From: Legionella sp.
GTDB lineage: Bacteria > Pseudomonadota > Gammaproteobacteria > Legionellales > Legionellaceae
Direction: 5' to 3'
NCBI GenBank assembly: GCA_002786165.1
Contig: PEQK01000020.1
Location: 1 to 64,000 of the forward strand
Length of the DNA: 64,000 nucleotides
Shown: in pieces, positions 1 to 9,319 of the stretch
Position numbering within the stretch: the stretch's first letter is position 1
Layout: every line of letters starts with the position of its first letter
The notes under the pieces: model-generated
Seen by the model: only the letters and a program-made list of their open reading frames with translations
Database searches by the model: none
Told to the model about the DNA's origin: nothing
Made by a program: the position numbers and the translations under genes

Positions 1-1
1 A

Positions 2-124
2 GATAACGTGAAATTGTTAATCCAATTGCATGCTCCTATTGCAATGGACGAAGGTTTGCGTTTCGCGATTCGCGAAGGTGGCCGCACAGTAGGTGCGGGT
101 GTTGTAGCTAAGATTATTGAGTGA
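2..124 (+). CDS. tuf: Elongation factor Tu, C-terminal 40 residues (partial)
   Basis: The window opens inside this gene. The 40 visible residues are the end of EF-Tu domain III, including the highly conserved TVGAGVV segment just before the C-terminal AKIIE. EF-Tu is the GTPase that delivers aminoacyl-tRNA to the ribosome. The stop codon overlaps the region where rpsJ begins, which is the usual junction of the str operon (rpsL-rpsG-fusA-tuf) with the S10 operon in Legionellales. Confidence 0.95.
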   Translation, partial: DNVKLLIQLHAPIAMDEGLRFAIREGGRTVGAGVVAKIIE

Positions 125-129
125 TGACT

Positions 130-447
130 ATGAGTGCTAATCAGAGTATTAAAATTCGACTCAAATCGTTTGACCATCGCATGATAGATGTGTCAACTCG
201 TGAAATAGTTGAAACTGCAAAGCGTACTGGTGCACAAATTCGTGGGCCAATCCCTTTGCCAATTAGAAAAGAGAAGTTTTCTGTGTTGGTTTCTCCACAC
301 GTTAACAAAGATGCTCAAGATCAATATGAGCTTCGAACTCACAAGAGATTGGTTGTGATCGTCAATCCTACTGAGAAAACGGTTGATGCGTTGATGAAGT
401 TAGATTTGGCAGCAGGTGTAGATGTTCAGATCAGTTTGGACGATTAA
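130..447 (+). CDS. rpsJ: 30S ribosomal protein S10
   Basis: S10 sits in the head of the 30S subunit and also binds NusB in antitermination complexes. The protein is 105 residues from the ATG at 130; in-frame alternatives at 121 (GTG) and 124 (ATG) would add two or three residues. I chose 130 because S10 proteins start MS-x-NQ. Conserved [10 protein letters not shown] near the N-terminus and the RGPIPLP and THKRL segments are diagnostic. It directly follows tuf and is separated from rplC by a 125-bp gap carrying a promoter and an inverted repeat, so it may be co-transcribed with tuf. Confidence 0.96.
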   Translation: MSANQSIKIRLKSFDHRMIDVSTREIVETAKRTGAQIRGPIPLPIRKEKFSVLVSPHVNKDAQDQYELRTHKRLVVIVNPTEKTVDALMKLDLAAGVDVQISLDD

Positions 448-464
448 TCTGCTGACGTAATGCA

Positions 465-500
465 AATTGTCATGTATATAGCAATTAATGCATGACAATT
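465..500. repeat. Perfect 10-bp inverted repeat overlapping the rplC promoter
   Basis: AATTGTCATG at 465-474 is mirrored exactly by CATGACAATT at 491-500, with a 16-nt AT-rich spacer. A third partial copy, AATTGTCA, follows directly at about 497-504. The right arm covers the predicted -35 hexamer. There is no T-tract, so a simple terminator is unlikely. The arrangement looks like an operator or an RNA hairpin, but no regulator is recognisable. Confidence 0.5.
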
Positions 501-519
501 GTCAGATGCAAACTATAAT
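492..519 (+). promoter_or_regulatory. Predicted sigma-70 promoter for the S10 operon from rplC
   Basis: ATGACA (five of six to consensus) at 492-497 and a perfect TATAAT at 514-519 are separated by 16 bp. The start of transcription would fall near 526, leaving a leader of about 47 nt before rplC. This would let rplC onward be transcribed independently of tuf-rpsJ. Confidence 0.6.
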
Positions 520-572
520 AGCGCTCACAGCAAATAATGAGCGAGTAATAGAGTGACTAAAGAGGTGTTAGA

Positions 573-1223
573 ATGAACATCGGTTTACTGGGCCGAAAAA
601 TCGGCATGACTCGTATTTTTACCCTGGAAGGGAAATCTATTCCTGTTTCAGTGGTTGAAGTACACCCAAATCGTATTTCTCAAGTTAAATTGATGGAAAA
701 AGATGGGTATACTGCGATTCAATTAACTGGCGGAACTAAAAAAGCAAGTCGAGTGTCTAAGCCATTGGCAGGACATTTTGCTAAAGCTGAAATTGAAGCT
801 GGTGATATGATGGTTGAATTTCGTGTGGAAGATGTCGAAGCATACAGTTGTGGTCAAGAACTTGCTGCGAAAGATGTTTTTGCTGAAGGCCAATTTGTGG
901 ATGTATCTGCAGTCTCTAAAGGTAAGGGATTTGCAGGAACAGTAAAGCGACATAATTTTCGTACCCAAGATGCCACTCATGGTAACTCACGTTCGCATCG
1001 CGTCCCTGGGTCTATCGGACAAAATCAAACGCCAGGCCGCGTATTTAAAGGTAAAAAAATGGCGGGTCATATGGGCTCAAGACGAGTCACCACACAGAGT
1101 CTTGAATTGATCAAGATAGATTCTGAACGCAATTTGATGCTTATCAAAGGTGCAATTCCTGGTGCGCCTGGTGCTAGAGTTGAAATTAAGCCCGCTGTTA
1201 AAAAACACACAAGGGGTGAATGA
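573..1223 (+). CDS. rplC: 50S ribosomal protein L3
   Basis: L3 binds near the 3' end of 23S rRNA and initiates 50S assembly; its long loop reaches the peptidyl-transferase centre. The protein is 216 residues, slightly longer than the roughly 209 of E. coli. [13 protein letters not shown] at the N-terminus and the glutamine-containing [12 protein letters not shown] loop are recognisable; in E. coli that loop glutamine is methylated. AGAGGTG lies upstream of the ATG. The stop overlaps the rplD start region, indicating translational coupling. Confidence 0.97.
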   Translation: MNIGLLGRKIGMTRIFTLEGKSIPVSVVEVHPNRISQVKLMEKDGYTAIQLTGGTKKASRVSKPLAGHFAKAEIEAGDMMVEFRVEDVEAYSCGQELAAKDVFAEGQFVDVSAVSKGKGFAGTVKRHNFRTQDATHGNSRSHRVPGSIGQNQTPGRVFKGKKMAGHMGSRRVTTQSLELIKIDSERNLMLIKGAIPGAPGARVEIKPAVKKHTRGE

Positions 1224-1831
1224 TGACAACTAAAAAAGAAAGTGCAGACAAATCAACATTGACACTTAACCCTGCAGTATTTGAATGTGATTTTAACGAA
1301 GGTTTGGTTCATCAAGCCGTTGTGACATTCATGAATAATTTACGCAGTGGGAATAGTGCTCAAAAAACACGCTCAGAAGTGCGTGGTGGTGGACGTAAGC
1401 CTTGGAACCAAAAAGGTACAGGCCGTGCTCGCGCAGGTACTATCCGTAGTCCATTATGGCGTTCAGGTGGTGTGACATTTGCATCTAAAAAACGTGATTA
1501 TTCTCAAAAGATTAATAAGAAGATGTATAAAGGCGCAATTCGCAGTATACTTTCTGAGCTTAATCGTACTGAACGTTTGTTGGTTGTTAGTGAATTTGAA
1601 TGTCCAACGCCTAAAACAAAAGATTTTCTCATTAAAATGCAAGAGTTAAATTTAACAAATGCTTTGATTGTCATGCAAGAGCTTGGAGAGTATGAATATC
1701 TTTCTTCGCGCAACGTATTTGACTATGCGGTTTGTAGTGTTGATGAGTTGGATCCAGTGCTTTTATTAGGGTATGAAAAAGTTCTTATGACAGAAGAAGT
1801 CATTAAAACTTTAGAGGAGCGTTTACAATGA
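1223..1831 (+). CDS. rplD: 50S ribosomal protein L4
   Basis: L4 binds 23S rRNA domain I and lines the nascent-peptide tunnel; in E. coli it also represses the S10 operon. The conserved extended loop [15 protein letters not shown] is present near residues 60-75. I chose the ATG at 1223 because AGGGG then lies six bases upstream; an ATG at 1220 is the alternative. It overlaps the rplC stop and its own end overlaps rplW by four bases (ATGA). Confidence 0.97.
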   Translation: MTTKKESADKSTLTLNPAVFECDFNEGLVHQAVVTFMNNLRSGNSAQKTRSEVRGGGRKPWNQKGTGRARAGTIRSPLWRSGGVTFASKKRDYSQKINKKMYKGAIRSILSELNRTERLLVVSEFECPTPKTKDFLIKMQELNLTNALIVMQELGEYEYLSSRNVFDYAVCSVDELDPVLLLGYEKVLMTEEVIKTLEERLQ

Positions 1832-2124
1832 ATACAGAAAGATTATTGACGGTTATCAGAACGCCTCATACCTCTGAAAAATCCACGTATATTGCTGACA
1901 AACATAAACAATATACATTTAAAGTTTTGAAAGATGCAACCAAAGACGAAATTAAAAAAGCCGTTGAATTGGTTTTTCAAGTAAAAGTAAAGCAGGTGGC
2001 TGTTGTAAATGTCAAAGGCAAATCTAAGCGTTTCAAGCAAATGAGTGGAAAGCGCAATGATTGGAAAAAAGCATTTGTATCATTGCAACCTGGTAATGAC
2101 ATTGATTTTACAGTGACAGAATAA
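1828..2124 (+). CDS. rplW: 50S ribosomal protein L23
   Basis: L23 lies at the tunnel exit and docks trigger factor and the signal recognition particle. The protein is 98 residues, normal for the family. The N-terminal [10 protein letters not shown] and the tail segment [18 protein letters not shown] match the family. It overlaps rplD by four bases, consistent with coupled translation. Confidence 0.97.
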   Translation: MNTERLLTVIRTPHTSEKSTYIADKHKQYTFKVLKDATKDEIKKAVELVFQVKVKQVAVVNVKGKSKRFKQMSGKRNDWKKAFVSLQPGNDIDFTVTE

Positions 2125-2136
2125 GGCAGATCTAAA

Positions 2137-2964
2137 ATGGTACTTATGATATCCAAACCAACGTCTCCTGGGAAACGTGGGGAAATTAAAGTAGTTCATA
2201 AACACATTCATAAAGGTAAGCCTCATGCGCCTTTAGTAGAAACCTTGAATAAAACGGGTGGACGAAATAACAATGGGCGCATTACTGTTCGCCATATTGG
2301 TGGTGGTCAACGGTCACAATACCGCATAATCGACTTCAAAAGATTGAAGGATGGTATTGAGGCTAAAGTAGAACGCATTGAATATGATCCAAATAGAACA
2401 GCATTAATTGCATTATTAGTTTACAAGGATGGAGAAAAGAGGTATATTATTGCCCCTTCAGGCCTTGAAAAAGGACATACAGTAATAAGTGGTAGTGATT
2501 CACCTATTGCCGTAGGTAATGCGTTGCCGTTAAAAAACATCCCATTGGGTACAACCATTCATTGTGTTGAGCTCAAGCCTGGTAAAGGCGCACAAATGTT
2601 GCGTTCTGCCGGATGTAGCGGACAAATCGTTGCAAAAGAAGGTGCGTATGCAACCTTGAAATTACGCTCTGGTGAAATGCGTAAAGTATTATTGACCTGC
2701 CGGGCTGTTATTGGCGAAGTTGGTAATAGTGAGCACAGCTTGCGCGTGTTAGGTAAAGCTGGTGCGAAACGCTGGCGTGGTATTCGTCCTACTGTTCGTG
2801 GTGTGGCGATGAATCCAGTTGACCATCCGCACGGTGGTGGTGAAGGTAAGACTTCAGGTGGACGTCACCCAGTGTCACCATGGGGTATGCCGACTAAAGG
2901 TTATAAGACTCGTTCTAATAAACGTACAGACCAGTTTATTGTTCGTGGTCGTAAGAAAAAATAA
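2137..2964 (+). CDS. rplB: 50S ribosomal protein L2
   Basis: L2 is a primary 23S rRNA binder needed for subunit association and peptidyl-transferase activity. It has 275 residues (E. coli 273). Diagnostic segments are the [14 protein letters not shown] region near residues 45-60 and the [15 protein letters not shown] loop near the C-terminus, which carries the conserved histidine. In-frame ATGs lie at 2137 and 2146; the latter gives the shorter N-terminus [11 protein letters not shown]. Confidence 0.97.
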   Translation: MVLMISKPTSPGKRGEIKVVHKHIHKGKPHAPLVETLNKTGGRNNNGRITVRHIGGGQRSQYRIIDFKRLKDGIEAKVERIEYDPNRTALIALLVYKDGEKRYIIAPSGLEKGHTVISGSDSPIAVGNALPLKNIPLGTTIHCVELKPGKGAQMLRSAGCSGQIVAKEGAYATLKLRSGEMRKVLLTCRAVIGEVGNSEHSLRVLGKAGAKRWRGIRPTVRGVAMNPVDHPHGGGEGKTSGGRHPVSPWGMPTKGYKTRSNKRTDQFIVRGRKKK

Positions 2965-2997
2965 TGTCAGGTATTTAAATTTTAAGAGGATAATATA

Positions 2998-3276
2998 GTG
3001 GCTCGTTCTATCAGAAAAGGTCCCTTTATTGATAGTCATCTATTACATAAAGTGGAAGAATCAGTTGCAACAAAGTCAAAAAAACCAATTAAAACTTGGT
3101 CTCGACGGTCAACGATAATTCCGACCATGATAGGTTTGACCATTGCGGTTCATAATGGCCGTGACCATGTTCCGGTATATGTAACCGATAACATGGTAGG
3201 TCATAAACTTGGCGAGTTCTCTATGACTCGAACATTCAAAGGTCACTCTGGCGACAGAAAGGTCAAGGGTAAGTAA
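2998..3276 (+). CDS. rpsS: 30S ribosomal protein S19
   Basis: S19 binds 16S rRNA in the 30S head together with S13. The protein is 92 residues and starts with a GTG codon, giving [12 protein letters not shown], the standard N-terminus. AGAGGA lies about ten bases upstream of the GTG. The [10 protein letters not shown] tail region is typical. The next gene, rplV, follows within about ten bases. Confidence 0.97.
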   Translation: MARSIRKGPFIDSHLLHKVEESVATKSKKPIKTWSRRSTIIPTMIGLTIAVHNGRDHVPVYVTDNMVGHKLGEFSMTRTFKGHSGDRKVKGK

Positions 3277-3286
3277 GAGGCTAATG

Positions 3287-3622
3287 ATGGAAGTCACAGC
3301 AAAATTAAGAAACGCGACGATGTCGGCTCAAAAAGCTAGATTGGTCGCTGATATGGTTAGAAATGTTCCGGTTTCTAGAGCATTGAATGTGTTGAAATTC
3401 ACATCAAAAAAAGGTGCTCAATTGATCCTGAAGGTGCTTGAGTCAGCTATTGCTAATGCTGAGAACAATAACGGCGTTGATATTGATGAGCTTAAAGTCA
3501 GTTCTATTTATGTTGATGAAGCCGCTACATTAAAGAGAATACTTCCTCGGGCGAAAGGCAGAGCGAATCGTATTTCCAAGCGTAGTTGTCATATCACCAT
3601 CATCGTATCGGACGAGGAATAA
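3287..3622 (+). CDS. rplV: 50S ribosomal protein L22
   Basis: L22 lines the exit tunnel, where its beta-hairpin faces L4. It is 111 residues from the ATG at 3287, matching the usual 110. I preferred this ATG to 3284 because AGAGG then has a six-base spacing. [12 protein letters not shown] near the N-terminus and the loop [15 protein letters not shown] near residues 85-100 are conserved. rpsC starts two bases after the stop. Confidence 0.96.
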   Translation: MEVTAKLRNATMSAQKARLVADMVRNVPVSRALNVLKFTSKKGAQLILKVLESAIANAENNNGVDIDELKVSSIYVDEAATLKRILPRAKGRANRISKRSCHITIIVSDEE

Positions 3623-3624
3623 TT

Positions 3625-4284
3625 ATGGGCCAGAAAGTAAATCCAATAGGCATCCGACTAGGAATCAATAAAGAGTGTAACTCTAATTGGTTTGCGGTTC
3701 ACAATTATGCTGAACTACTAAATCAAGACATTAATTTGCGTAAAGAGCTTAAAAAGAAGCTCATGGGTGCTGCAGTCAGTAGAATTCAAATTGCACGACC
3801 AGCTAATAATGCTGTCGTAACGATTCATACTGCGCGTCCTGGTGTTTTGATTGGTAAAAAAGGTGGTGGGATTGAAGGTTTGCGCGCACAAATTTCAGAA
3901 CGTTTGGGTGTTCCAGTTCACCTTAATGTAGAAGAAGTTCGAAAGCCTGATCTAGATGCTACTTTGGTTGCTGAAGGTATTGCCCAGCAATTAGAACAAC
4001 GTGTTATGTTTCGACGTGCTATGAAGAGAGCAGTTACTTCTGCCATGAAGTCTGGGGCAAAAGGTATTAAGATCTGTGTTTCTGGACGTTTGGGTGGTGC
4101 GGAAATTGCGCGAAGTGAATGGTACCGTGAAGGTCGCGTCCCATTGCATACATTTCGAGCAGATATAGACTATGGCACAGCTGAATCTAAAACAACTTAC
4201 GGTATTATTGGTGTTAAGGTTTGGATATTCAAAGGCGAAACTGTGTCGCAAAAAACACGTAGCAATACTGACGTAAGTAAGTGA
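3625..4284 (+). CDS. rpsC: 30S ribosomal protein S3
   Basis: S3 forms part of the mRNA entry channel and has helicase activity on incoming mRNA. The start at 3625 gives [13 protein letters not shown], the invariant N-terminus, and a 219-residue protein. A longer reading to 3586 only adds sequence overlapping rplV. The KH-type motif [13 protein letters not shown] near residues 75-90 and the C-terminal [14 protein letters not shown] segment are present. Confidence 0.97.
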   Translation: MGQKVNPIGIRLGINKECNSNWFAVHNYAELLNQDINLRKELKKKLMGAAVSRIQIARPANNAVVTIHTARPGVLIGKKGGGIEGLRAQISERLGVPVHLNVEEVRKPDLDATLVAEGIAQQLEQRVMFRRAMKRAVTSAMKSGAKGIKICVSGRLGGAEIARSEWYREGRVPLHTFRADIDYGTAESKTTYGIIGVKVWIFKGETVSQKTRSNTDVSK

Positions 4285-4300
4285 TAGAAGGATAACGATT

Positions 4301-4714
4301 ATGTTGCAACCAAAAAGAACAAAATTCCGCAAGCAAATGAAAGGCCGGAACCGTGGTCTAGCATTTCGTGGAAGTTCAGTTAGTTTCGGCGAATTCGGAC
4401 TGAAAGCATTAGAGCGTGGAAGACTGACTGCGCGACAAATTGAAGCTGCACGTCGAGCAATGACACGACATGTAAAACGCGGTGGAAAGATTTGGATTCG
4501 TGTGTTTCCTGATAAACCGATCACACAAAAGCCTTTAGAAGTTCGTCAAGGTAAAGGTAAAGGTAACGTAGAGTACTGGGTTGCTCAAATTCAACCAGGA
4601 AAAATTTTGTTTGAAATGGAAGGTGTGACGCGCGAATTGGCAATCGAAGCATTTGACTTGGCCAAAGCAAAACTCCCATTTAAGGTGATGTTTGAAGAGC
4701 GGAAGGTGATGTGA
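4301..4714 (+). CDS. rplP: 50S ribosomal protein L16
   Basis: L16 sits near the A-site tRNA elbow and completes the peptidyl-transferase region. It has 137 residues (E. coli 136). It starts [19 protein letters not shown]. The PVEVRMGKGKGN-type segment, here [13 protein letters not shown], surrounds the position that is hydroxylated by RoxA/YcfD in E. coli. The stop overlaps the rpmC start codon by one base. Confidence 0.97.
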   Translation: MLQPKRTKFRKQMKGRNRGLAFRGSSVSFGEFGLKALERGRLTARQIEAARRAMTRHVKRGGKIWIRVFPDKPITQKPLEVRQGKGKGNVEYWVAQIQPGKILFEMEGVTRELAIEAFDLAKAKLPFKVMFEERKVM

Positions 4715-4920
4715 TGAAAACCATAAGTGAATTACGTGCTCTTGATACAGAGCAGCTAAATACAGAATTACTAACGTTGCGTAAAGAGCAATTAAATCAA
4801 CGCATGCGAAAAGCGTCTGGTGTTTTAGATAAAACTCACGTGATGCGTACAGTGCGACGTACAATTGCCCGAATCAAAACAATTATTACAGAAAAGGCAG
4901 GTAGTCATGTCGACAAATGA
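4714..4920 (+). CDS. rpmC: 50S ribosomal protein L29
   Basis: L29 is a small helical protein beside L23 at the tunnel exit. The ATG at 4714 overlaps the rplP stop and has AAGG seven bases upstream, giving 68 residues beginning [10 protein letters not shown]. The GTG at 4711 would add one residue. Its 3' end overlaps rpsQ by 14 bases, a larger overlap than elsewhere in this operon. Confidence 0.95.
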   Translation: MKTISELRALDTEQLNTELLTLRKEQLNQRMRKASGVLDKTHVMRTVRRTIARIKTIITEKAGSHVDK

Positions 4921-5158
4921 AACTCGTGGTAAAACAATGATTGGCACAGTTGTAAGTGATAAAATGCAAAAAACAATTGTCGTCATGATTGAAAGAACTG
5001 TAAAGCATCCAAAGTATGGTAAAATTTTACGACGTAGAAGTAAGCTTCATGCGCATGATGAAAATCAAGTTTGCAAAATTGGTAATATAGTGAAAATTAA
5101 AGAATCACGTCCTATATCCAAATTAAAAAACTGGGTCCTTGTTGAGGTTATTTCGTAA
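4907..5158 (+). CDS. rpsQ: 30S ribosomal protein S17
   Basis: S17 is a primary 16S rRNA binder in the 30S body. It has 83 residues from the ATG at 4907, starting [16 protein letters not shown]. The conserved [18 protein letters not shown] and [17 protein letters not shown] segments identify it. AGGTAG is the nearest ribosome-binding sequence and lies inside rpmC. It is the last gene of the S10 operon; an 86-bp gap with a promoter follows. Confidence 0.96.
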   Translation: MSTNETRGKTMIGTVVSDKMQKTIVVMIERTVKHPKYGKILRRRSKLHAHDENQVCKIGNIVKIKESRPISKLKNWVLVEVIS

Positions 5159-5174
5159 TTATAAATCATATGAC

Positions 5175-5203
5175 TTTCAATAGAATCCTAGGCCTGATAT
5201 AAT
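5175..5203 (+). promoter_or_regulatory. Predicted promoter of the spc operon
   Basis: A perfect TATAAT at 5198-5203 is preceded by TTTCAA at 5175-5180 with a 17-bp spacer. It lies in the only gap of notable size between rpsQ and rplN, where E. coli also separates the S10 and spc operons. The -35 match is weak. Confidence 0.45.
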
Positions 5204-5244
5204 TAGCTGCCTTTTTCTGGTCGAAATATGATCTGGAGAACAAA

Positions 5245-5610
5245 ATGATACAAATGCAGACTGTGCTTGAAGTCGCAGATAATAGTGGTGCAAGAAAAGT
5301 TATGTGCATCAAAGTTTTGGGTGGATCTCACCGAAGATATGCGCGAGTTGGTGATGTGATTAAAGTAAGCATCAAAGACGCTATACCTCGCAGTAAAGTA
5401 AAGAAAGGATCTGTGATGAATGCTGTAGTGGTTCGTACAGCTCAAGGCGTTAGAAGAGACGATGGTTCTTTGATTCGTTTTGATGGTAATGCCGCAGTTC
5501 TCTTGAACAACCAAAACGAGCCTATTGGTACGCGTATTTTTGGGCCAGTAACTCGCGAACTTAGAGAGCGGTTCATGAAAATCATTTCATTAGCTGCCGA
5601 AGTGTTGTAA
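5245..5610 (+). CDS. rplN: 50S ribosomal protein L14
   Basis: L14 contributes to inter-subunit bridges and is the target of the silencing factor RsfS. It has 121 residues and starts [17 protein letters not shown]; the VADNSGAR signature is invariant. GGAG precedes the start at a good distance. First gene of the spc operon. Confidence 0.97.
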   Translation: MIQMQTVLEVADNSGARKVMCIKVLGGSHRRYARVGDVIKVSIKDAIPRSKVKKGSVMNAVVVRTAQGVRRDDGSLIRFDGNAAVLLNNQNEPIGTRIFGPVTRELRERFMKIISLAAEVL

Positions 5611-5622
5611 GAGGGATAACAA

Positions 5623-5949
5623 ATGAATCGTATAAGAGCTAAAGATAAAGTCATTGTGACAACTGGAAGATCAAAAGGCCACATTGGTGTGGTTCAAAAA
5701 GTTAGTGACAATAAGGTTTGGGTTGAAGGTGCTAATCTCATTAAAAAGCATGTCAAGCCTAATCCGCAATTAGAGCAAAAAGGTGGGATTGTTACACAAG
5801 AATCTGCTTTGCATATTTCAAATGTCGCATTATATAACGCTGCAACTGAGAAGGCGGATAAAATTGGTTTTAGATTTGCAGATAAAAATGGCAAAAAAGT
5901 TAAAGTAAGATATTTCAAATCTAATAATGAATTGGTAGACGCAGTCTAA
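5623..5949 (+). CDS. rplX: 50S ribosomal protein L24
   Basis: L24 is an assembly initiator that binds the 5' end of 23S rRNA. It has 108 residues (E. coli 104), with the N-terminal KOW-type segment [17 protein letters not shown] near residues 8-24 and the conserved [16 protein letters not shown]. It lies 12 bases after rplN with GAGGG upstream. Confidence 0.97.
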   Translation: MNRIRAKDKVIVTTGRSKGHIGVVQKVSDNKVWVEGANLIKKHVKPNPQLEQKGGIVTQESALHISNVALYNAATEKADKIGFRFADKNGKKVKVRYFKSNNELVDAV

Positions 5950-5963
5950 TTAGGTGAAAGCAA

Positions 5964-6509
5964 ATGACCAGATTAAGAGATGTATATAAGAAAACAGTTG
6001 TAGATGCGATGATGAAGCGATTCAATTATGACTCCGTCATGCAAGTGCCAAAAATTTTAAAAATCACTTTAAATATGGGTGTTGGCGAAGCAGTGAATGA
6101 TAAAAAAGTCATGAACTTTGCTTTGGACGATATGGCTCGTATTACAGGTCAAAAACCTGTTGTTACTCTTGCAAAGAAATCTATTGCTGGTTTCAAAATT
6201 CGTGATGGTTGGCCAATTGGTTGCAAAGTTACATTGCGCTCACATAAAATGTATGAGTTTTTGGATCGTTTGATTACGATTACTCTGCCTCGTGTAAGAG
6301 ATTTTAGAGGGTTAAATCCTCGCTCTTTTGATGGTCGTGGTAATTATAGTTTGGGATTGCAAGAACAAATCGTTTTCCCTGAAATTGATTTTGATAAAAT
6401 TGATGTGATTCGCGGTCTCGATATTTGCATCACTACAAGTGCAAAGACCAACGAAGAAGGTCGTGCTCTTTTAGAGGCCTTTAATTTCCCATTAAAAGAT
6501 AAAGCTTAG
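5964..6509 (+). CDS. rplE: 50S ribosomal protein L5
   Basis: L5 binds 5S rRNA together with L18 and L25 and contacts P-site tRNA. It has 181 residues. The segments [32 protein letters not shown] and [18 protein letters not shown] are characteristic of the family. It is followed within 13 bases by rpsN. Confidence 0.97.
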   Translation: MTRLRDVYKKTVVDAMMKRFNYDSVMQVPKILKITLNMGVGEAVNDKKVMNFALDDMARITGQKPVVTLAKKSIAGFKIRDGWPIGCKVTLRSHKMYEFLDRLITITLPRVRDFRGLNPRSFDGRGNYSLGLQEQIVFPEIDFDKIDVIRGLDICITTSAKTNEEGRALLEAFNFPLKDKA

Positions 6510-6522
6510 AAAGGATATTATT

Positions 6523-6825
6523 GTGGCAAGAAAATCCATACTAGAACGAGAACTGAAAAAAGCAAAATTGGTTGATAAATACAAAACACGTCGATTTGAA
6601 TTAAAAAAAATAATCAAATCTTCGACTGATTTTGAAACAATTATGCAAGCTCAGACATCTTTGGCAAAATTGCCAATTAATTCATGTGCTGTGCGGCATA
6701 GTACACGATGCCAACAGTGTGGTCGTGGACATGCGGTTTATCGTAAGTTTGGCTTATGCCGAATCTGTTTGCGTAACCAACTTATGAACGGTAATGTTAC
6801 CGGTGGCCGTAAATCCAGTTGGTAA
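6523..6825 (+). CDS. rpsN: 30S ribosomal protein S14, long form with a complete zinc motif
   Basis: S14 is a 30S head protein. This 100-residue copy starts with GTG and has the length of the long form that in E. coli lacks zinc ligands, yet it retains four cysteines (C63, C66, C79, C82; CQQC and CRIC) in the arrangement of the zinc-binding form. The C-terminal GGRKSSW is typical. AAAGGA precedes the start. The same combination is known, to my recollection, in other Legionellales. Confidence 0.96.
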   Translation: MARKSILERELKKAKLVDKYKTRRFELKKIIKSSTDFETIMQAQTSLAKLPINSCAVRHSTRCQQCGRGHAVYRKFGLCRICLRNQLMNGNVTGGRKSSW

Positions 6826-6852
6826 CAACAGAATTTATTTTGGAGAATGAAT

Positions 6853-7248
6853 GTGACTATGCAAGATCCTATTGCTGATATGCTGACCAGAATCCGTAAT
6901 GGCCAACATGCAAAACATCAGCAAGTAACTTTACCTTCCTCAATCATGAAGCAAGATATTGCTCGTGTTTTAAAAGAAGAAGGATATATCAACGACTTCC
7001 GTGTTGAAGTTGGCGAGAGCAATATGAGCTCTATGACAATTGATCTGAAATATTATCAATGCAAACCAGTTATTGAACGAATTCGTCGTATCAGTCGACC
7101 AGGGTTGCGTATATATAAATCGGCTAAAGAGTTGGCTCCAATTCCTGGTTTTGGGATTGCAATATTGTCTACATCCAAAGGGATCATGACTCACGCGGCA
7201 GCCAAAAAATCTAATATTGGCGGCGAAGTGATTTGCGAAGTCGCATAG
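6853..7248 (+). CDS. rpsH: 30S ribosomal protein S8
   Basis: S8 binds the central 16S rRNA domain and in E. coli represses the spc operon by binding a site in the L5 mRNA. I chose the GTG at 6853 ([11 protein letters not shown], 131 residues). GGAGA at 6842-6846 then lies six bases upstream, whereas the ATG at 6847 touches it. The C-terminal signature [20 protein letters not shown] is present near residues 105-124. Confidence 0.95.
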   Translation: MTMQDPIADMLTRIRNGQHAKHQQVTLPSSIMKQDIARVLKEEGYINDFRVEVGESNMSSMTIDLKYYQCKPVIERIRRISRPGLRIYKSAKELAPIPGFGIAILSTSKGIMTHAAAKKSNIGGEVICEVA

Positions 7249-7266
7249 TTAGGAAGAGGATAGAGT

Positions 7267-7809
7267 ATGTCTAGAGTAGCAAAAGCAAATATAACATTAC
7301 CTGAAAAGGTTGATATTGAGATTGGTCATAACCAAGTCATTATCAAAGGACCCAAAGGGTCGTTGACGCAGCATTGTAACCATTTGGTTGCTGTGAAACG
7401 TTCTGAATCTGATAATAACGTCATTAGTTTTGAACCGGCCGTGAATGATCCAAAGGCTTGGGCACAAGCGGGTACTGTACGAGCATTAGTAAATAATATG
7501 GTTCGTGGAGTGACCGTTGGGTTTGAGCTAACTCTAGAATTAGTGGGTGTTGGTTATCGTGCACAAGCTAAACCAGGTTCATTAAGTTTATCTCTTGGTT
7601 TCTCACATCCTGTTGAGTATGCCCTGCCTGAAGGTGTTGTTGCTGAAACCCCTTCAAATACAAATATTTTGTTGAAAGGTATTGATAAGCAGCTTTTAGG
7701 GCAAGTGGCTTCAGAAATCCGAGCATTCCGCCCACCTGAACCTTACAAAGGAAAAGGTGTTCGCTATGCTGGTGAAATCATTGTTATTAAAGAAGCCAAA
7801 AAGAAATAA
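7267..7809 (+). CDS. rplF: 50S ribosomal protein L6
   Basis: L6 lies near the factor-binding stalk of the 50S subunit. It has 180 residues and two similar domains. The C-terminal RPPEPYKGKGVRYAGE signature is intact at about residues 156-171. GAGGATAGAGT precedes the ATG. Confidence 0.97.
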   Translation: MSRVAKANITLPEKVDIEIGHNQVIIKGPKGSLTQHCNHLVAVKRSESDNNVISFEPAVNDPKAWAQAGTVRALVNNMVRGVTVGFELTLELVGVGYRAQAKPGSLSLSLGFSHPVEYALPEGVVAETPSNTNILLKGIDKQLLGQVASEIRAFRPPEPYKGKGVRYAGEIIVIKEAKKK

Positions 7810-7818
7810 GGTGAAATG

Positions 7819-8181
7819 ATGAATAAAGATATAGCTCGTAAAAGAAGAGCAACCAAAACCAGAGCCATTATTCGCAACGCAAAATCTGATAGATTGCGTT
7901 TAGTGGTTACCAGATCAAACTCTAATATTCATGCTCAAATTATTGAGACTCATGAAAATGGTGATTTGGTTAAGGTTTCAGCTTCAACATTAGATAAAGA
8001 ACTTAAGTTAACTTTAGAAGGTTCTAAATCTGAGCGTGCGTTTCAAGTTGGAAAATTGCTAGCAGAACGTGCCAAAGAACAAAATATCATCGACGTAGCA
8101 TTTGATAGATCAGGTTTTAGATATCATGGCAGAGTGAAAGCTTTGGCTGATGGTGCTCGTGATGGCGGCTTGAATTTTTAA
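7819..8181 (+). CDS. rplR: 50S ribosomal protein L18
   Basis: L18 carries 5S rRNA to the 50S subunit with L5. It has 120 residues from the ATG at 7819; the ATG at 7816 is an alternative one codon longer but sits closer to AAGGTG. The C-terminal segment DRSGFRYHGRVKALADGARDGGL is diagnostic. Confidence 0.96.
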   Translation: MNKDIARKRRATKTRAIIRNAKSDRLRLVVTRSNSNIHAQIIETHENGDLVKVSASTLDKELKLTLEGSKSERAFQVGKLLAERAKEQNIIDVAFDRSGFRYHGRVKALADGARDGGLNF

Positions 8182-8193
8182 AGGAACACAGAC

Positions 8194-8703
8194 ATGGCGT
8201 TTGAAGATACTAAAACTGATGGTTATCAGGAAAAACTGGTTTCTGTCACAAGAACAGCGAAAGTTGTAAAAGGCGGTAGAGTTTTTGGTTTTGCTGTTCT
8301 TGTTGTGATTGGTGACGGCAAAGGTAAAGTTGGTTATGGCCGTGGTAAAGCTCGTGAAGTGCCAATTGCGATTCAAAAGGCAATGGAACAAGCTAGAAAA
8401 AACATGGTTTATATCCCATTGGCTGGTCATACTGTTCATCATGAAATCACCTGGAACTATGGTGCTTCTAAAGTATTTATGAAGCCTGCTAGTGAAGGTA
8501 CTGGAATTATTGCTGGTGGTGCAATGAGAGCTGTTTTAGAAGTGCTTGGTGTTCATAATATTTTAGCAAAGAGCATTGGTTCAACTAATCCAAGCAACAT
8601 TGTACGTGCAACGATTGGTGCACTAACGCACATTGGTACGCCTGATTATGTGGCTGCAAAACGTGGTAAAACCGTTGAACAACTTAGAGCGGAATCAGCA
8701 TGA
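8194..8703 (+). CDS. rpsE: 30S ribosomal protein S5
   Basis: S5 takes part in decoding fidelity at the mRNA entry site. It has 169 residues (E. coli 167). The double-stranded-RNA-binding-like N-terminal domain contains [21 protein letters not shown], and [20 protein letters not shown] marks the C-terminal domain. Its stop overlaps the rpmD start by four bases (ATGA). Confidence 0.97.
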   Translation: MAFEDTKTDGYQEKLVSVTRTAKVVKGGRVFGFAVLVVIGDGKGKVGYGRGKAREVPIAIQKAMEQARKNMVYIPLAGHTVHHEITWNYGASKVFMKPASEGTGIIAGGAMRAVLEVLGVHNILAKSIGSTNPSNIVRATIGALTHIGTPDYVAAKRGKTVEQLRAESA

Positions 8704-8888
8704 ATAAGACAATAGATATTAAATTGGTTAAAAGCCTGATTGGCAGATTGCCCAAGCATAAACAAATTGCTAATCAATTAGGACTTAGAAAAATCAACAC
8801 CATAGTTGTTCAACCTAACACGCCAGCCATTCTTGGTATGGTCAGGAAAATTGATTATTTGGTGGAAATTGAGGAATCAGTAGAATGA
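8700..8888 (+). CDS. rpmD: 50S ribosomal protein L30
   Basis: L30 is a small 50S protein near 5S rRNA. It is 62 residues, with the typical segments [11 protein letters not shown] and LGLRKIN and an [12 protein letters not shown] tail. It overlaps rpsE and rplO by four bases on each side, so translation is likely coupled through all three. Confidence 0.96.
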   Translation: MNKTIDIKLVKSLIGRLPKHKQIANQLGLRKINTIVVQPNTPAILGMVRKIDYLVEIEESVE

Positions 8889-9319
8889 ATTTAAATACAC
8901 TTTCTCCAGATGTTGGATCTAGACCAAACAAAAGACGTCTTGGACGTGGCATTGGTTCAGGACTTGGTAAAACAAGTGGTAAAGGTCATAAAGGTCAAAA
9001 AGCCAGAGCTGGTGGATTTCATAAGATCAATTTTGAAGGCGGTCAAATGCCAATTCAACGTCGTCTTCCAAAGACTGGATTCAATTCACGCGTTGGAAAA
9101 ACTGTTGATCAAGTTACCTTAACTGAAATTGCAGGTCTGAATGTTGAAATTATTGATTTAGAAGCTTTGAAAAATGCGCGACTCGTCAATAAGTCCATTC
9201 TAGATGTGAAAGTTATATTGTCAGGTGAATTGACAACTGCAGTCAAAATAAAAGGTTTAAGAGTTACTAAAGGTGCCTTAAAACTCATCGAAAGCCTTGG
9301 TGGAAGCGTAGAAGCGTGA
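8885..9319 (+). CDS. rplO: 50S ribosomal protein L15
   Basis: L15 is a late-assembly 50S protein. It has 144 residues, identical in length to E. coli. The glycine- and arginine-rich N-terminal arm [19 protein letters not shown] and the segment [15 protein letters not shown] are diagnostic. Its stop overlaps the secY GTG start. Confidence 0.97.
   Translation: MNLNTLSPDVGSRPNKRRLGRGIGSGLGKTSGKGHKGQKARAGGFHKINFEGGQMPIQRRLPKTGFNSRVGKTVDQVTLTEIAGLNVEIIDLEALKNARLVNKSILDVKVILSGELTTAVKIKGLRVTKGALKLIESLGGSVEA

Noticed and set aside
3991-4524. 177-residue reverse-strand open frame over rpsC and rplP
   Set aside because: It is antisense to two highly conserved ribosomal genes and has no recognisable domain or ribosome-binding site.
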